From the IMG/VR virus record IMGVR_UViG_3300032268_000981, positions 1 to 20,705 of that record: a stretch of DNA of 20,705 nucleotides, one strand, 5' to 3'. Position 1 is the stretch's first letter, and each line of letters starts with the position of its first letter. The notes under the pieces are model-generated. The model made no database searches, was not told the origin of the DNA, and saw only the letters and a list, made by a program, of their open reading frames with translations. Of the stretch, positions 8,347 through 17,763 are shown in pieces. The stretch is from a virus. The position numbers and the translations under genes were made by a program.

Positions 8347-9254
8347 TAGCTAGTTATGTTTGTAAAGTTTTTACTGAAATCAATATTATCGTTTCTATTT
8401 TGTCTAACCTCATATAACAACGCATTAAATTGGTCTCTAATTTCATATAAGTTGTATTGTCTGTATATGTTATTTTGAGAGTCATAGATTGTGTAAATAC
8501 CATCATCAATAGACTTGGTCTGATTACCGTAAAGAGCAATAGCAAGAGATGAGATATCGTATTCAACCATTTCTACCTCCAAACTAATAGGGTTAAAGAA
8601 AGTATTAGTGATAATAATATCTTGGTCAGGCTGTCCAATATATGGAGTCGCATTTGGTTTGTTAGTAGGTGAAGATGATGGTGATAGTGTTAGGAAAATA
8701 AGATTTGAATCGCCATCAACATATCTATATCTAATAGATTTTTGAGAAGTATTGATTTCATTACTTACAACTGGTTCACAATAAAAACTTGAAGTAACAA
8801 CTCTAAAGAAGTTAGGTATTTTTGAACCGTCATTATTTAAGTATTCAATTCTAAATCCCACAAGTCCTTGAGGAACAAATTTATTTTGATATTGAGTTGG
8901 TACGTTACTAATATCGATAACGAGACCTTTAACATTTGGCAACGCACTTAAAACACCACAATCGGTAATAACCGTTCTTATTTGTGCAGGTCTTAAATAT
9001 AATGTGTAGATACCCAACGCATTAAACTGATTTGCAGGTAAGGTTAAATTATATAGTCCACCTAAAACCTCAACTCCAGCATTTCCTCCTGTTTCAGTAT
9101 TAGCAAAGTAAGGTTTAAGTATGGTAGGTGCATCCAATTTTGTAAGCACAAATTGGTCTGTCACATCTCTTGTTGGAGTGTAGTTCATGATTATTTCAAC
9201 ATCCTGTGGTGAAACATCTGATGGTCTTATTGTACCGTATGAGCCTATTGCCAT
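8346..9254 (-). CDS. Putative baseplate/tail structural protein, 302 aa
   Basis: I do not recognise the family. The protein is 302 residues, with no signal peptide or membrane segment. It has beta-rich segments in its first two thirds, a Ser/Pro/Asn-rich linker near 192-204, and a charged, probably helical C-terminus (YEIRDQFNALLYEVRQNRND). It lies directly upstream of the gp7/I-like gene with a TAATG overlap, so it is probably translated with it and may bind it in the wedge. The ATG at 9254 is preceded by AAGAGAAC, a plausible weak ribosome site, and by the conserved 20-bp TATTTATA block. This gene may therefore begin a sub-unit of the operon. A structural role is inferred from position only. 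Confidence 0.65.
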   Translation of the reverse strand: MAIGSYGTIRPSDVSPQDVEIIMNYTPTRDVTDQFVLTKLDAPTILKPYFANTETGGNAGVEVLGGLYNLTLPANQFNALGIYTLYLRPAQIRTVITDCGVLSALPNVKGLVIDISNVPTQYQNKFVPQGLVGFRIEYLNNDGSKIPNFFRVVTSSFYCEPVVSNEINTSQKSIRYRYVDGDSNLIFLTLSPSSSPTNKPNATPYIGQPDQDIIITNTFFNPISLEVEMVEYDISSLAIALYGNQTKSIDDGIYTIYDSQNNIYRQYNLYEIRDQFNALLYEVRQNRNDNIDFSKNFTNITS

Positions 9255-9263
9255 GTTCTCTTA

Positions 9264-9283
9264 TTTAATTTATAAATAGTTTA
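9264..9283 (-). promoter_or_regulatory. Conserved 20-bp TATTTATA block before the 302-aa gene
   Basis: The 42-bp gap between the 362-aa and 302-aa genes holds, on the coding strand, TAAACTATTTATAAATTAAA. The same 20 bases occur without mismatch at 17676-17695 before the 1585-aa gene. The core TATTTATA ends 16 nt before the ATG at 9254. Exact conservation between two places 8.4 kb apart in otherwise unrelated DNA, at nearly equal distance from a start codon, points to selection. It could be a phage late promoter, or an RNA-level initiation or processing signal; the short distance to the start would leave a very short leader if it is a promoter. Confidence 0.55.
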
Positions 9284-9296
9284 GTTCTTTTTTTCA

Positions 9297-10385
9297 TTAG
9301 GTTCTTTTCTTATTATCGACATTAAAAAATCCATAACCATAATTAATCATGTCTCCTAAATTATCAACCTCCCCTAATCTTTGCACTCTTTCATATGCGC
9401 TATTCTTTCCTCTCTCCACAAATACATCTGTTTGTACTTGAGCTTGGTCAATAACTTTTAATAAAACCTCATCTTTTGTTATTGGACTTGCTTGTAGATT
9501 ATTCTCAGTTAGTCCTGATGATTGTTGAAAGAAAATTGTTGTCCCGTCACTATAGTCATAATAGTTTACGTTTGTTATAGTGTAAGCAGTATATACCGAA
9601 TTAATGTCAGATATTGCCCCCCATATTTGTCCGTTAGCAATAACAGGAACTCCAACTTGGAATTTTGGCGAACCGTATTGGGCTAATTCATTAACTCTTG
9701 ATTTGGTTATTCCAGATACAGTAAATGGTATTGTTACATAATTATTAGACGTTTGTGCGGACACAACATTAACCGCATCTCCTGAAAATATATAATCATA
9801 TGATACAGATGTTCCAATCCAATTTCCAGCCGAAGGAGTAAAATAAGCAGTTCCTTGTGGGTTATAAATCGTTGGATTTGTAAACGGAGTTTTAATTATT
9901 TTTGATACTCTTGTTACACCCCATGGATTGGTTTGTTCCATAGTAATAGTGTATTCACTATTTGCCGAAGCGTAAGTATGTGTTATTGATGTTGGTGTAT
10001 ACCCTGTTATAATTTCTTTTGGTGTGCCGTCTCCCCAATCAACTTTGTATGCAGATAAATCTAAAAACTTTTGAAATTGATTTGAGGTATTATAAACATT
10101 ATAAACATATGGATTTGTAGTTGTTGATGAAAATATGAAATTTGCAACAACATCTTTTTGTAATACCGCCCCATCAAATGGACTATAGTAACCTGCGTCT
10201 ACTGCTGTTTGTCTTAATAAAATAGGTACCGTTAAGTTAGTCAATAACGAAGCTCCATAAGGACCTGAACTAACAACCGCAGTCATTGCAGAATAAACAC
10301 CTACAGGCGTTCCATCATAACTAACAATGGACAAATCTCTTTTGACGTTTTCTGGTGATACCGTTATTTTATATAAGTCTTGCAT
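9297..10385 (-). CDS. PKD-domain tail/baseplate protein, 362 aa
   Basis: A 362-residue protein with a PKD-like Ig fold at about 80-168: WGDGT at 117-121, THTY at 135-138, then YTITMEQTNPWG at 145-156. These are the usual PKD landmarks (WDFGDG-type turn, then HxY, then V-x-n-x-x-G). PKD and other Ig-like domains are common on exposed virion proteins, where they may bind carbohydrate weakly or act as spacers. The remainder (1-80 and 168-362) is beta-rich and unrecognised, ending in a more charged segment. The start overlaps the upstream stop as TAATG. The next gene follows after 42 bp containing the conserved TATTTATA block. The domain call is fairly sure; the role in the baseplate is inferred from context. 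Confidence 0.75.
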   Translation of the reverse strand: MQDLYKITVSPENVKRDLSIVSYDGTPVGVYSAMTAVVSSGPYGASLLTNLTVPILLRQTAVDAGYYSPFDGAVLQKDVVANFIFSSTTTNPYVYNVYNTSNQFQKFLDLSAYKVDWGDGTPKEIITGYTPTSITHTYASANSEYTITMEQTNPWGVTRVSKIIKTPFTNPTIYNPQGTAYFTPSAGNWIGTSVSYDYIFSGDAVNVVSAQTSNNYVTIPFTVSGITKSRVNELAQYGSPKFQVGVPVIANGQIWGAISDINSVYTAYTITNVNYYDYSDGTTIFFQQSSGLTENNLQASPITKDEVLLKVIDQAQVQTDVFVERGKNSAYERVQRLGEVDNLGDMINYGYGFFNVDNKKRT

Positions 10386-11209
10386 TATTGTGGCGGATTA
10401 ACATATTCGAACCATTTTATGGGTATATTTGTTCCCATCCTTTGACCTTGGGTATTAAAGACTTGATATGTTTGAGTTGTATAATCCAACTTAACCGTAT
10501 AGTAGAAATACTGAGTACTATCAAAGGCGTATTTATTACCCGATAAATAAACTTGAGGCCCGTTTGTTTGGTCCAAAGGATTAGTCCCTTTACCCGTCAT
10601 CATTTTAGTAAATTGGCCTGTCTTAGCATTGTAAAACTTGGCACTCATATAAAATGTACTAACATCCAAAAAATTTCTTTTCTTTAACCAATAAATAAAA
10701 AACCCTTCTTTATCTCCAACATAATCTAACACAAACTTTGGTTTCTTAATATTAACCAATGTTCTTTGCATTTGAGTTTCCATTGTTAAACCTTGTTGGG
10801 TTGGTAAAATTATTGTCAAATAATTTTTTTGGGCTTTTTCATCAGGAGTGTCATAAAAGTCTAATTTGAAAAATGAATTACTAAAATTATTTTCGTAATA
10901 ATAAACTTCTTGAGGCGTAAACCCTTCACCTAAATAATTGATTCTCCAATTATTAATATCGTTTAATGAACCACCAGAATAAAAATAAAACTCATAATTA
11001 ATTTCAGTATTATTTGTTGTTGCAGTTGCAGGCAAATGTTCAAATCTTGAAACTTCAAAATCTCTGCCAACACCTATTACTTCAGTAATGACAGTTTTTT
11101 CGTACTCCTCAATTGCCATATCTAAACCTAAATAATCCCATTGCAATTCAACAGGAATATTGATTTGTTTGTCGGTAATTCCGTCTTGTCTTATTACTAC
11201 TTTATTCAC
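10385..11209 (-). CDS. Putative tail structural protein, 274 aa, GTG start
   Basis: No family recognised. The start is a GTG at 11209 inside GTGAATAA, which overlaps the stop of the 571-aa gene by 8 bases. The next in-frame ATG would remove about 30 residues that look like ordinary protein (VVIRQDGITDKQINIPVELQ), so the GTG is preferred. The protein is rich in Tyr, Phe and Asn, with no cysteine-rich or membrane segment. A central part (about 130-220) contains LTIILPTQQG and several Lys-rich stretches. Overlaps on both sides place it firmly in the baseplate operon and suggest a subunit made in balance with its neighbours. Confidence 0.65.
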   Translation of the reverse strand: MNKVVIRQDGITDKQINIPVELQWDYLGLDMAIEEYEKTVITEVIGVGRDFEVSRFEHLPATATTNNTEINYEFYFYSGGSLNDINNWRINYLGEGFTPQEVYYYENNFSNSFFKLDFYDTPDEKAQKNYLTIILPTQQGLTMETQMQRTLVNIKKPKFVLDYVGDKEGFFIYWLKKRNFLDVSTFYMSAKFYNAKTGQFTKMMTGKGTNPLDQTNGPQVYLSGNKYAFDSTQYFYYTVKLDYTTQTYQVFNTQGQRMGTNIPIKWFEYVNPPQ

Positions 11210-12917
11210 AATTATCTATTAATGGTTTGAATGAAAAATCATATCCTGTTAGATTATCATTATAGTTTATACCTTCAGGTATTAATCTAAAATTAATATC
11301 TGAGTATGGGTATTGAGCCGTATTTAAATATGGATAATCCACTCCTCTACCAAAATTATCTCTATATCCATAAGTATATAAGTCTCTCCATCTGAACTGT
11401 TGGTCAGTCATAGAATAGAATGACCATTCAGGTACTTGGTCTACAAAAGCAATTCCTCCTGTTTCGATGTAATCAGAGAATACTCTAATTGTCATCTTAT
11501 TATGAGGTTGGTAATAATATCCTGGCGCGTTTGTTGTTGCAACCGTTGTTGTTTGAAAAACAGTTTGATTAAACTTTAATTTATGAAAATAAGGAGATAC
11601 TACTCTTTCTATTTGCTCATAGTCATTCCATTCACAAAAATCACCGTCCATTAAATCTTCTTTTTTCAAGTCTAAATTATAATAGAATGTTTTGGTCTCT
11701 CCGTTTGTAAATGTGTAAGCCGAAACTGGTATATTTGTATTTGATTTTTCATTAGTTAAATTCCACCATGGGTTTGTAGTTTTTGATAAATTAAACTCCC
11801 ACCCTTGTTTCAATCCAACTCCATTTTGTGGACTATTAAAATAACCTGAATAACCCTTATTAACTATTGTTAAATAAATTTCGGTTATTGGTCTTTGTTG
11901 ATTGTCTTTTAATCCAGCAAAATCCAAATCATATTTTGATGTTACATTATATGTATTACTACTAGTTTTTTGAGAAATTCTTGTAATATTGTTTGGAGTT
12001 ATTGAACTATATTCTAATTTCTTTTCTTCATTAAAAACATTTTTTTCAAATCCAGCCTTAATCATTTCAAGGTCAGTTAGATTTGTTAAAACTTTGTTTT
12101 GTTTTACATAATATTTTGACTTAGTTTCAGTTAAGTTATCAGGATTAATAACTCTCTTAAACGTACCTGTTGTACCATTACTAAATGTTGTCCCCGTATA
12201 TCCAATATTTAAAACATTAAAGACATAAACACCACTATCAAATAAACCATTACCTATAGAGTATACTTGAAATATATTTGAGTTTCTATACGTTAAAGAT
12301 AATTCAACATATTCTCCTTCAGTTAATCCATGAGGTGCAATACAATTAAATGATATAAGTCCGTTACCATTTGATGTTGAATTTATTATTGAAAAGGGTA
12401 TTCCATCTTTTGCCAACCAATTTACGGCATTTGTATTATTTGAATAATAAGTTAATTCTTTATTATAATTGTTTTCATATGGATATGTTAAATAGTACAT
12501 CCAATTATAGGTATAAGCACTTTTTGCTTTATACACAAAATGTTGGTCTGAAATATTTGGTCTAAAAAAATCAAATTCATAATATTGAGGATATCCAGGC
12601 CATTTACCGTTACCACCATTTTGAGCACTTGATTTTGAATTCTCAGGACTTGTATAATAAAGATTATATTGGAAAGGTAAGTACCCCGTAGTTCCTGTAT
12701 AAGTATTGGCGTATAGATACGAGACTTTAAACGTTGGTCTAAAGATTGTACATCCTTGTCGTTCATCATCATATACTTGAGCTAAACTAATTGTCGAACT
12801 TCTATCATATTCAGTGATTTGTTGACTTTGTTCTTCAAGTGTTAATGAAATTTCTTCATTAACCGATGGTGCTCCTTTATATCTTAAGTTACTTGGAACT
12901 ATTGTATACTTACTCAT
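11202..12917 (-). CDS. Putative tail/baseplate structural protein, 571 aa
   Basis: A 571-residue Tyr/Asn/Thr-rich protein without an overall family I recognise. Residues 196-206 read HGLTEGEYVEL, resembling the HGL..GD.V.. turn often seen in small beta domains of phage tail proteins. The domain may span roughly 165-260. Other parts look beta-rich, with no signal peptide, membrane helix or catalytic motif. The start ATG lies within ATGAGTAA, overlapping the 1585-aa gene by 8 bases, and the end overlaps the 274-aa gene by 8 bases. This tight coupling suggests the three products assemble together. A structural role is inferred from composition and context. Confidence 0.65.
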   Translation of the reverse strand: MSKYTIVPSNLRYKGAPSVNEEISLTLEEQSQQITEYDRSSTISLAQVYDDERQGCTIFRPTFKVSYLYANTYTGTTGYLPFQYNLYYTSPENSKSSAQNGGNGKWPGYPQYYEFDFFRPNISDQHFVYKAKSAYTYNWMYYLTYPYENNYNKELTYYSNNTNAVNWLAKDGIPFSIINSTSNGNGLISFNCIAPHGLTEGEYVELSLTYRNSNIFQVYSIGNGLFDSGVYVFNVLNIGYTGTTFSNGTTGTFKRVINPDNLTETKSKYYVKQNKVLTNLTDLEMIKAGFEKNVFNEEKKLEYSSITPNNITRISQKTSSNTYNVTSKYDLDFAGLKDNQQRPITEIYLTIVNKGYSGYFNSPQNGVGLKQGWEFNLSKTTNPWWNLTNEKSNTNIPVSAYTFTNGETKTFYYNLDLKKEDLMDGDFCEWNDYEQIERVVSPYFHKLKFNQTVFQTTTVATTNAPGYYYQPHNKMTIRVFSDYIETGGIAFVDQVPEWSFYSMTDQQFRWRDLYTYGYRDNFGRGVDYPYLNTAQYPYSDINFRLIPEGINYNDNLTGYDFSFKPLIDNCE

Positions 12918-15900
12918 CTATTGAATATTTTGTTTTAAATCTGTCTAATGCCGATTCACCTTTAACCACTCCAAAATAAAATTGAAATGGAGCTCCAACT
13001 AAAAATTTACTTGAGGTTTGTGGTGTTGAAGTATATCTTCCTCCTACTGTTGGATAACTTGTTACATTTCCATCCACACTATATATGTATCCTCTCGCAG
13101 TTAAGTCATTTGCGACTGAAGTTCCGTTTAAATAATATTTTGTATTTGTGGCCGCCCTATCTAAAGATTGATAGTTATTTTGAATAATATCAGCAGTATC
13201 TGTCGCCCAATTATTATTTTGGTTTCCAAATATAGTACTACTACCTGACGCAAATTTCCATTGATAGAATGGTGTTAGTTGTGACTTAACTCCATATGCA
13301 AATGGAAAATATCCATTATTATTTGTACCTCTAAAATCAATTCTGCCAGGAGTTAAATAATCTTTAGTTTGTAAATCTTGAGTTGTTGATGAATACCAAA
13401 CAGCCATAATTGGGTCACTACTTGTACCTAAAATATTTGTGGCATTAATTTCTCCAGGTCTTATTTCATAATATTCAGGTGAAAAATTAACATTACCTAT
13501 TTCAGAATTTATTGACATCAATTGTGCTAAATCACCGTCAATTCTTCTTTGAGGCCTTGAAAATAATTGATTAATAGAGTTATCACCTAAAGGAATTATT
13601 TGAGCTAAAAAACTTTCATCTGTAATTCTAGAAATAACAAATAAATTAATTAAATCTGAAGTATCACCATAACTAGTTGAATCTATGTTAGGCATTATAT
13701 ATCCTTTGGTCGCTGGGTCAAAAGTTATTTCAGAATAGAAATAATCTTTCATACCCAAGTTAACGATTGTAGTTGGATACAATAAATTTAATACGTTAAC
13801 TCCACCAGGGTTATTTGTTTTTTTACCTATAAATTTATTTGAAATATCATTCCAAGGACTACTTCTATAATAGAAATTATTACTATCCATATTGAAATAT
13901 GCAACATCGTTGGCAAATCTAGGGTATTCGGGTTTATTTTTACTATCATAATATGTATTAACTTGCAATGGAAATGCAAATAATGAACCATTAATCCAAT
14001 TATTCATAAATGATTGAGATAAAACTCCTCTACATAATCCATAGAAAAATCTAAACCTAAATCCCCATTCTCCAAAGTTTCCAAGGTCTTTTTTCAAATC
14101 AGTTAATGGTCTTCTCATAAACATGTAACATCCACCCTCAACCGCATCTGCGGTAGTACATGCTTGGTTAATACTAAAATTATCACCAAAACCTTGATAA
14201 CAGTCTAATCCAACCATACTTTCGCAATTAAAACTTTCCAATACTTTAATTGAGTTTGCTAATCCTTCTAAATCAGGAGTAACTGTTTGAGCCCCTGTTG
14301 AGAAAGCGGTTGAGGTAATATCGTCAGAATCAGTATTAACTAAATAAACATTAAAATTATTATTTTGCTGTAATAAAGATGGATTATTTGTAAATGAAGA
14401 ACCATCCAATCCATCTGAAGATGGTAATCTATCGGTTCTTAAAACATTCAATGTGTCATTATTAATTAACATTGTAGGGTTAGTACTAAAGAATGTTTTT
14501 GTTGTATAATAATAACCAAGGCTATTTGAATTAACTATTAAATTACCTATACCTGAATTACTCGCCATTACTGCCGACCCAGATAAGTCTTCACTGTTAT
14601 CGTATTTGACACTAGATGCATTGACATTATAAAAACCATTTGAAGATAACGAAAGTACTTTATTACCATTAATTGTTGATTTAACAGGTAATGGACTTGT
14701 TGTTGCATCTAATGAACCATAATACGCAGTATTTGTTGTTGTAAATCCTGTAAATGATTGCCCTGCTATTGATGATGTTGTAGTACCAGGTTTAAAGAAA
14801 TAAGATTGGTAGTACATATTAGTTTGATTATATGGTTGTACAGTCATACTAGATGTATCTACTTTTTGTATAGGTATATTAACTCTTGTTGATGCGGTTA
14901 TTGTCCAATTTGAATCAAATTCAGTTGTTCCAAATAAACCACCTAAACAATATTCATTAACATACTTTGGAGAATACGGGTCAACTCCTCTTTGTAAGAT
15001 TAAAATATATTGTTCATTACCACTTTGGAAAAATTCATAAGCATTTAAAGTGTTAGTACCATCTTGGACCCTGAAACCTGCAATTGATTTCCATCTAGTT
15101 GAGATAGAAGGAGTATTTAAAACATTCCCAAAAGATTGAGTTGTACCTGTATTCCATATTTTAGCAGCGTCTGAAACAGTTATTGCCGTAATAACCTGAT
15201 AATATTCTAAATCCGCAGGGAATCTATAATTTGTTTCTGAAGAGCCATACGGTAAATCATATCTTACAGGTGTTAAAACATTTGATGTTTGAGTCGTAGC
15301 ATATGACACATCAACATATGTTGCTCCACTACCATTATAAGTTTGCCCACTAATTCCTGTAACCAATGTCGCAGTCTCACCTGTTGTCAATCCAGTATAT
15401 AGATAATTAATGTCAGTAGTCCCTGTTACGTTAACAAAAGTTAACAGGTCTCCAGTTTGAAACTGTTCTTGAGATAAAACAGTTATCGTATTATCATAAT
15501 GAAATTTACCTAAATTAGAATCCTTTGCAATTGTTACTTTAATTTTATTAATATTTGAAAAATAACTATCTCTTTGATTAAAGATATTAATCCTTTCTCC
15601 AATAGGTAAACTAAATGAATTAACAAATACAGTGCTACCATCACTAACATTTAATGTTTGAGAAAGTGGTAATTTATATCTTCCTGAATCCATATTAGCT
15701 GACATTAATGCCAAACCCGATAACGACTCAGAATACATTGTTGCAAATGTTGAACCATCTTCAGTTAACCCTGAAAAGTAAGTTGACACTAAACCATCAT
15801 AATAAGAATCAGGTGATGATAACAAACTTAAAACACCTCCAGCAGCATTATTATTCGCAATACCCGTTGTTTTTAACTCTTGAGTACATTCACAAGCTTG

Positions 15901-17667
15901 ACAATCAGGATAAGTTATCATTGGTAATCTTATAGTAAAATCTTTTTTGTCGCAATATTTTTTATATTTTTTAAAAGGGTACCAATTAATCCACCCTCCA
16001 ATACCAACACCTGAAAGCCAACATAAAAAATCAAGAACTAAATTGTACAAATATATTAAAATGTGTGCAAGTGTTAATAGAATTAACGCAATTGGTTGTA
16101 TTACCGTAAAAATTATTGAAAATAAAAAAAATAAAAAATCAAAATTTTTAAATCCGTCATTAACAGGGAATTTGTTTACACTACCTTCACAGTCTTGGTC
16201 ATCAATTTCTTTAATACCAATAAATTTACCAGGAGCAACCCCTAAAAGCCCTCCCCCTTTTTTAAATTGGTCAATTAGTGACGATACAGTATAAACTCTA
16301 TTATATTGAAATTCATAAAATGTGTCTTCACAATCTATCACTTCATTAAGTCTATCTATTTTTTGTTGTCCACTAAATCCATTGGTATATCCACTCCACG
16401 CAAGTCCAAAATAATAAGAACTTTGTTGTCTTTTGCCATTTAAAGTTGTCGGAGTACCAAATGTTGTTGGGTCTGTAGTTGGCGTTGCCCATCCGTATTC
16501 TTTAACATTTGGAACCAAATAATAAGGTCTTCTTGTTTGTAAAGTTAAATCATTTGGTTGAGTCCATTTAACTTTAAAACGATATTTTGCCTTTGTTGGA
16601 ATGCCTATCGTTGGGTCATTAGATAAAACTTTTTCTCCAAATTCGTTAGTTATAAAATAATCCAAATTCATTGGTAGTTCTATTAACCATGTTCCAGAAC
16701 CATCAATAACATTACCTGATTGTTCTAAATCATATTGTTCTAAAACAGGATTACCCTCACTATCTTGTTGTATTGTTTGTCTTAACGCTAAGATTTGGCC
16801 AGGAGCTGTTGTTAACCCACATAAATTACCCATGTCATCTCTTGGTCTACCATTTGCACGTAATCTGTAACTATCTGCGGTTGAAAACATTGAACCCATA
16901 AAAACTGATGTTGGTTGGATATCAACATTAGCGTCATCCCTTAAGTCAAAATCTAATCTACTAACCGCAATTTGGCAAATTGTTGGGTCACCCCATAATG
17001 GAGAAATTTCAGCGTTTTTAGTTAAACTAATAATTTGAGGTAATGAACTTAAATCAGTTGAAGTCCTAAACTTACTACCAGCAACTTGAGCTTCTGTTGC
17101 AAGACCCATTCTAATCAAATCTTGAGGTGTTAGAGAGAAGTCCCCTATATCTGATAGGTCAACATCCATAACAATAGTTTGTTCTCCTAATGGAGCTCCC
17201 ATTATCATGTAATCACCACTCTCGTTGGTTTTGGCTGTGAACTTATAATAAGTGTCGTAAATTTCAACCGCAGTTAATCCTGTTAGAACATCCAATCTTG
17301 TTGGAAGAGTTCCTGTCGCTGCGTGTTTTGAATAAGATTTTTCGTAAGGTAATAGATTATATCTATAACCATCATCATTTTTGTCTGTTGGTGATTTGTA
17401 AGGATATATACTTGAAATAAGTGGATTAGATTCATCTGTAGTTTTTATTGGAATAAAAACAGATACTCTCGCATTAGGTATACCAAATCCATTGTTTGCA
17501 GTAACCCTACCTACCAACACCCCATATTCCGAACAACTTCTTGTATAGATGTTGGACTGTTGTATTTTCAACGATAAGATTTCTAAAAACTCGAATTCTT
17601 GGTCTATTTGAACATTAATATTTCTATTAACACCTAGTTCGGTTTTAATACGATATGATTCAGCCAT
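12910..17667 (-). CDS. Giant baseplate-associated protein with Ig-like domain and membrane-like segment
   Basis: A 1585-residue protein, the largest here. Residues about 46-170 look like a carboxypeptidase-regulatory-type Ig fold with a long insert: YGVLVGRVTANNGFGIPNARVSVFI at 48-72 begins it and ESGDYMIMGAPLGEQTIVMDVD at 149-170 closes it. Residues about 509-560 are strongly hydrophobic (FLFFLFSIIF, then IALILLTLAHILIYLY, then FLCWLSGVGIGGWI), enough for two membrane-spanning helices. They are followed by a basic patch (KKYKKYCDKK, 567-575) and DCQACEC at 588-594. Further cysteines lie at 446, 493 and 549. The C-terminal thousand residues are Asn/Thr/Tyr-rich and beta-like, typical of virion proteins. 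The ATG at 17667 has an AAAGG-like ribosome site 7 nt upstream and the conserved 20-bp block. Its place between gp6/J-like and gp7/I-like genes implies a baseplate role; the hydrophobic segment could act in envelope contact or penetration, which is speculation. Confidence 0.7.
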   Translation of the reverse strand: MAESYRIKTELGVNRNINVQIDQEFEFLEILSLKIQQSNIYTRSCSEYGVLVGRVTANNGFGIPNARVSVFIPIKTTDESNPLISSIYPYKSPTDKNDDGYRYNLLPYEKSYSKHAATGTLPTRLDVLTGLTAVEIYDTYYKFTAKTNESGDYMIMGAPLGEQTIVMDVDLSDIGDFSLTPQDLIRMGLATEAQVAGSKFRTSTDLSSLPQIISLTKNAEISPLWGDPTICQIAVSRLDFDLRDDANVDIQPTSVFMGSMFSTADSYRLRANGRPRDDMGNLCGLTTAPGQILALRQTIQQDSEGNPVLEQYDLEQSGNVIDGSGTWLIELPMNLDYFITNEFGEKVLSNDPTIGIPTKAKYRFKVKWTQPNDLTLQTRRPYYLVPNVKEYGWATPTTDPTTFGTPTTLNGKRQQSSYYFGLAWSGYTNGFSGQQKIDRLNEVIDCEDTFYEFQYNRVYTVSSLIDQFKKGGGLLGVAPGKFIGIKEIDDQDCEGSVNKFPVNDGFKNFDFLFFLFSIIFTVIQPIALILLTLAHILIYLYNLVLDFLCWLSGVGIGGWINWYPFKKYKKYCDKKDFTIRLPMITYPDCQACECTQELKTTGIANNNAAGGVLSLLSSPDSYYDGLVSTYFSGLTEDGSTFATMYSESLSGLALMSANMDSGRYKLPLSQTLNVSDGSTVFVNSFSLPIGERINIFNQRDSYFSNINKIKVTIAKDSNLGKFHYDNTITVLSQEQFQTGDLLTFVNVTGTTDINYLYTGLTTGETATLVTGISGQTYNGSGATYVDVSYATTQTSNVLTPVRYDLPYGSSETNYRFPADLEYYQVITAITVSDAAKIWNTGTTQSFGNVLNTPSISTRWKSIAGFRVQDGTNTLNAYEFFQSGNEQYILILQRGVDPYSPKYVNEYCLGGLFGTTEFDSNWTITASTRVNIPIQKVDTSSMTVQPYNQTNMYYQSYFFKPGTTTSSIAGQSFTGFTTTNTAYYGSLDATTSPLPVKSTINGNKVLSLSSNGFYNVNASSVKYDNSEDLSGSAVMASNSGIGNLIVNSNSLGYYYTTKTFFSTNPTMLINNDTLNVLRTDRLPSSDGLDGSSFTNNPSLLQQNNNFNVYLVNTDSDDITSTAFSTGAQTVTPDLEGLANSIKVLESFNCESMVGLDCYQGFGDNFSINQACTTADAVEGGCYMFMRRPLTDLKKDLGNFGEWGFRFRFFYGLCRGVLSQSFMNNWINGSLFAFPLQVNTYYDSKNKPEYPRFANDVAYFNMDSNNFYYRSSPWNDISNKFIGKKTNNPGGVNVLNLLYPTTIVNLGMKDYFYSEITFDPATKGYIMPNIDSTSYGDTSDLINLFVISRITDESFLAQIIPLGDNSINQLFSRPQRRIDGDLAQLMSINSEIGNVNFSPEYYEIRPGEINATNILGTSSDPIMAVWYSSTTQDLQTKDYLTPGRIDFRGTNNNGYFPFAYGVKSQLTPFYQWKFASGSSTIFGNQNNNWATDTADIIQNNYQSLDRAATNTKYYLNGTSVANDLTARGYIYSVDGNVTSYPTVGGRYTSTPQTSSKFLVGAPFQFYFGVVKGESALDRFKTKYSIDE

Positions 17668-17675
17668 GTAATACC

Positions 17676-17695
17676 TTTAATTTATAAATAGTTTA
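17676..17695 (-). promoter_or_regulatory. Conserved 20-bp TATTTATA block before the 1585-aa gene
   Basis: The 96-bp gap 17668-17763, the longest in the window, contains on the coding strand the same TAAACTATTTATAAATTAAA found at 9264-9283. The core TATTTATA ends 15 nt before the ATG at 17667, and an AAAGG ribosome-site-like stretch lies between. The remainder of the gap is AT-rich, with a short GTGTT...AACAC inverted repeat too weak to call a terminator. The block probably marks the start of a transcript or of a separately controlled translation unit. Confidence 0.55.
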
Positions 17696-17763
17696 TGTGT
17701 TATTTTTAAAGTATAAACACACTCTTTTTAAATTATAAACTAAACGATTTGAGAATAAACCTA

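Noticed and set aside
12488-12772. Minus-strand 94-codon open frame within the 571-aa gene, and a similar one at 8354-8566
   Set aside because: Both are out-of-frame shadows inside larger genes with overlaps and neighbours that fix the main frame.
15708-16294. Plus-strand open frames opposite the 1585-aa gene
   Set aside because: They lie within an intact long minus-strand gene, and have no upstream signals or recognisable protein features.
17700-17763. Terminator after the gp6/J-like gene
   Set aside because: Only a short GTGTT...AACAC repeat with a long loop and no GC stem; not convincing.
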